The position numbers and the translations under genes were made by a program. Positions 5,678 to 5,908 of a stretch of 5,908 nucleotides of DNA are shown here, piece after piece. Every line of letters begins with the position of its first letter. Position 1 is the stretch's first letter. This stretch comes from Candidatus Electrothrix marina (GTDB taxonomy: Bacteria; Desulfobacterota; Desulfobulbia; Desulfobulbales; Desulfobulbaceae). The stretch lies in NCBI GenBank assembly GCA_004028495.1, contig MTKS01000115.1, positions 1 through 5,908 on the forward strand, given 5' to 3'. The notes under the pieces are model-generated. The model was not told the DNA's origin. It searched no databases and saw nothing but the letters and a program-made list of their open reading frames with translations.

Positions 5678-5908
5678 AAAACGAATTAACGGGATTGAAA
5701 GTTATGAGGTACAGTCGGTTAACCGTCTTGTGCGCGGGGTCATGATGCGCGGTCAGCGTCTCAACCTGAGCATACGGGCTGATCATTTTGCCGGAATCGG
5801 AGACTTTTACCTCTTCGGCTTGGTACTTGATGAATTTTTCAGCGAGTATGCGGGAATGAACAGCTTTACTCAGCTCAATACAACCAACAGTAACACCGGG
5901 GAGGATTT
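5646..5908 (+). pseudogene. tssF: C-terminal part of TssF in the shifted frame, running off the window
   Basis: This frame lies one base ahead of the main tssF frame and is open from 5607 to the window end. From about 5664 it encodes residues that continue TssF: VEANEKRINGIESYEV, then NRLVRGVMMRGQRLNLSI, DHFAGIGDFYLFGLVLDEFF and MNSFTQLNT. These match the closing region of the family (FAG...YLFG..L..FF..Y...NSFTQ). Removing one G from GGG at 5658-5660 joins both frames as FSHGRDR-PVEANEKR and gives about 566 residues up to the window edge, leaving few to be encoded beyond it. The ATG at 5646 is only a nominal start without a ribosome binding site; I see no sign that this part is a separate gene. 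Confidence 0.85.
5654..5666. repeat. tssF: 12-bp GC-rich palindrome split by one base at the tssF frameshift
   Basis: GACCGG (5654-5659) and CCGGTC (5661-5666) are perfect reverse complements separated by the single G at 5660. Without one G the site would be an unbroken 12-bp palindrome and tssF would be in frame. Confidence 0.8.

Noticed and set aside
5674..5757. ATG overlapping the tssF stop (ATGA) as the start of a next gene
   Set aside because: This frame stops after about 27 codons and overlaps the conserved TssF C-terminal frame; it resembles no protein I know.
1..5908. A new mobile, defence or CRISPR-like system
   Set aside because: All coding space is taken up by known T6SS core genes; no direct-repeat arrays, insertion sequences, tRNA genes or unknown genes were seen.

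Overview
The window is part of a type VI secretion system (T6SS) gene cluster. All genes are on the + strand, in the order tssA (3' part) - tssB - tssC - hcp (tssD) - tssE - tssF (5' part, frameshifted). Sheath, inner tube, baseplate and assembly-cap proteins are all recognisable from conserved sequence blocks. Base composition is roughly balanced by eye. Gene order and protein types fit a Gram-negative bacterium of the Pseudomonadota or Desulfobacterota. I cannot name a genus, and the lineage is a weak inference.

Layout: 3-935 is the C-terminal ~310 residues of TssA, whose start lies upstream of the window. Positions 936-1061 form an AT-rich regulatory gap. It holds a hairpin just after tssA, an A8 tract, and a good sigma70-type promoter with a 6-bp dyad lying over its spacer. 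From there run tssB (1062-1547), tssC (1565-3052) and hcp (3110-3601), with short gaps and a very strong ribosome binding site at hcp. A long hairpin with a short T-run (3610-3665) follows hcp and probably attenuates transcription. Then come tssE (best start 3696, with a G8 tract as its ribosome binding site) and tssF (GTG start at 4208). The tssF frame ends early at 5677, but the missing TssF C-terminus continues in the next frame to the window edge.

Working together: TssE and TssF belong to the baseplate, on which Hcp rings stack as the inner tube. TssB and TssC polymerise around the tube as the contractile sheath, and TssA primes and caps the growing tail. The promoter before tssB, the strong hcp ribosome binding site and the post-hcp hairpin would together favour high output of the multi-copy sheath and tube proteins over the low-copy baseplate proteins.

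I found no new system in this window; it is a canonical T6SS core. The points most worth a second look are the tssF frameshift, whose extra base lies at the exact centre of a 12-bp palindrome, the promoter dyad, the G8 tract in the tssE ribosome binding site and the hairpin after hcp. No stretch longer than 300 bases lacks a gene.
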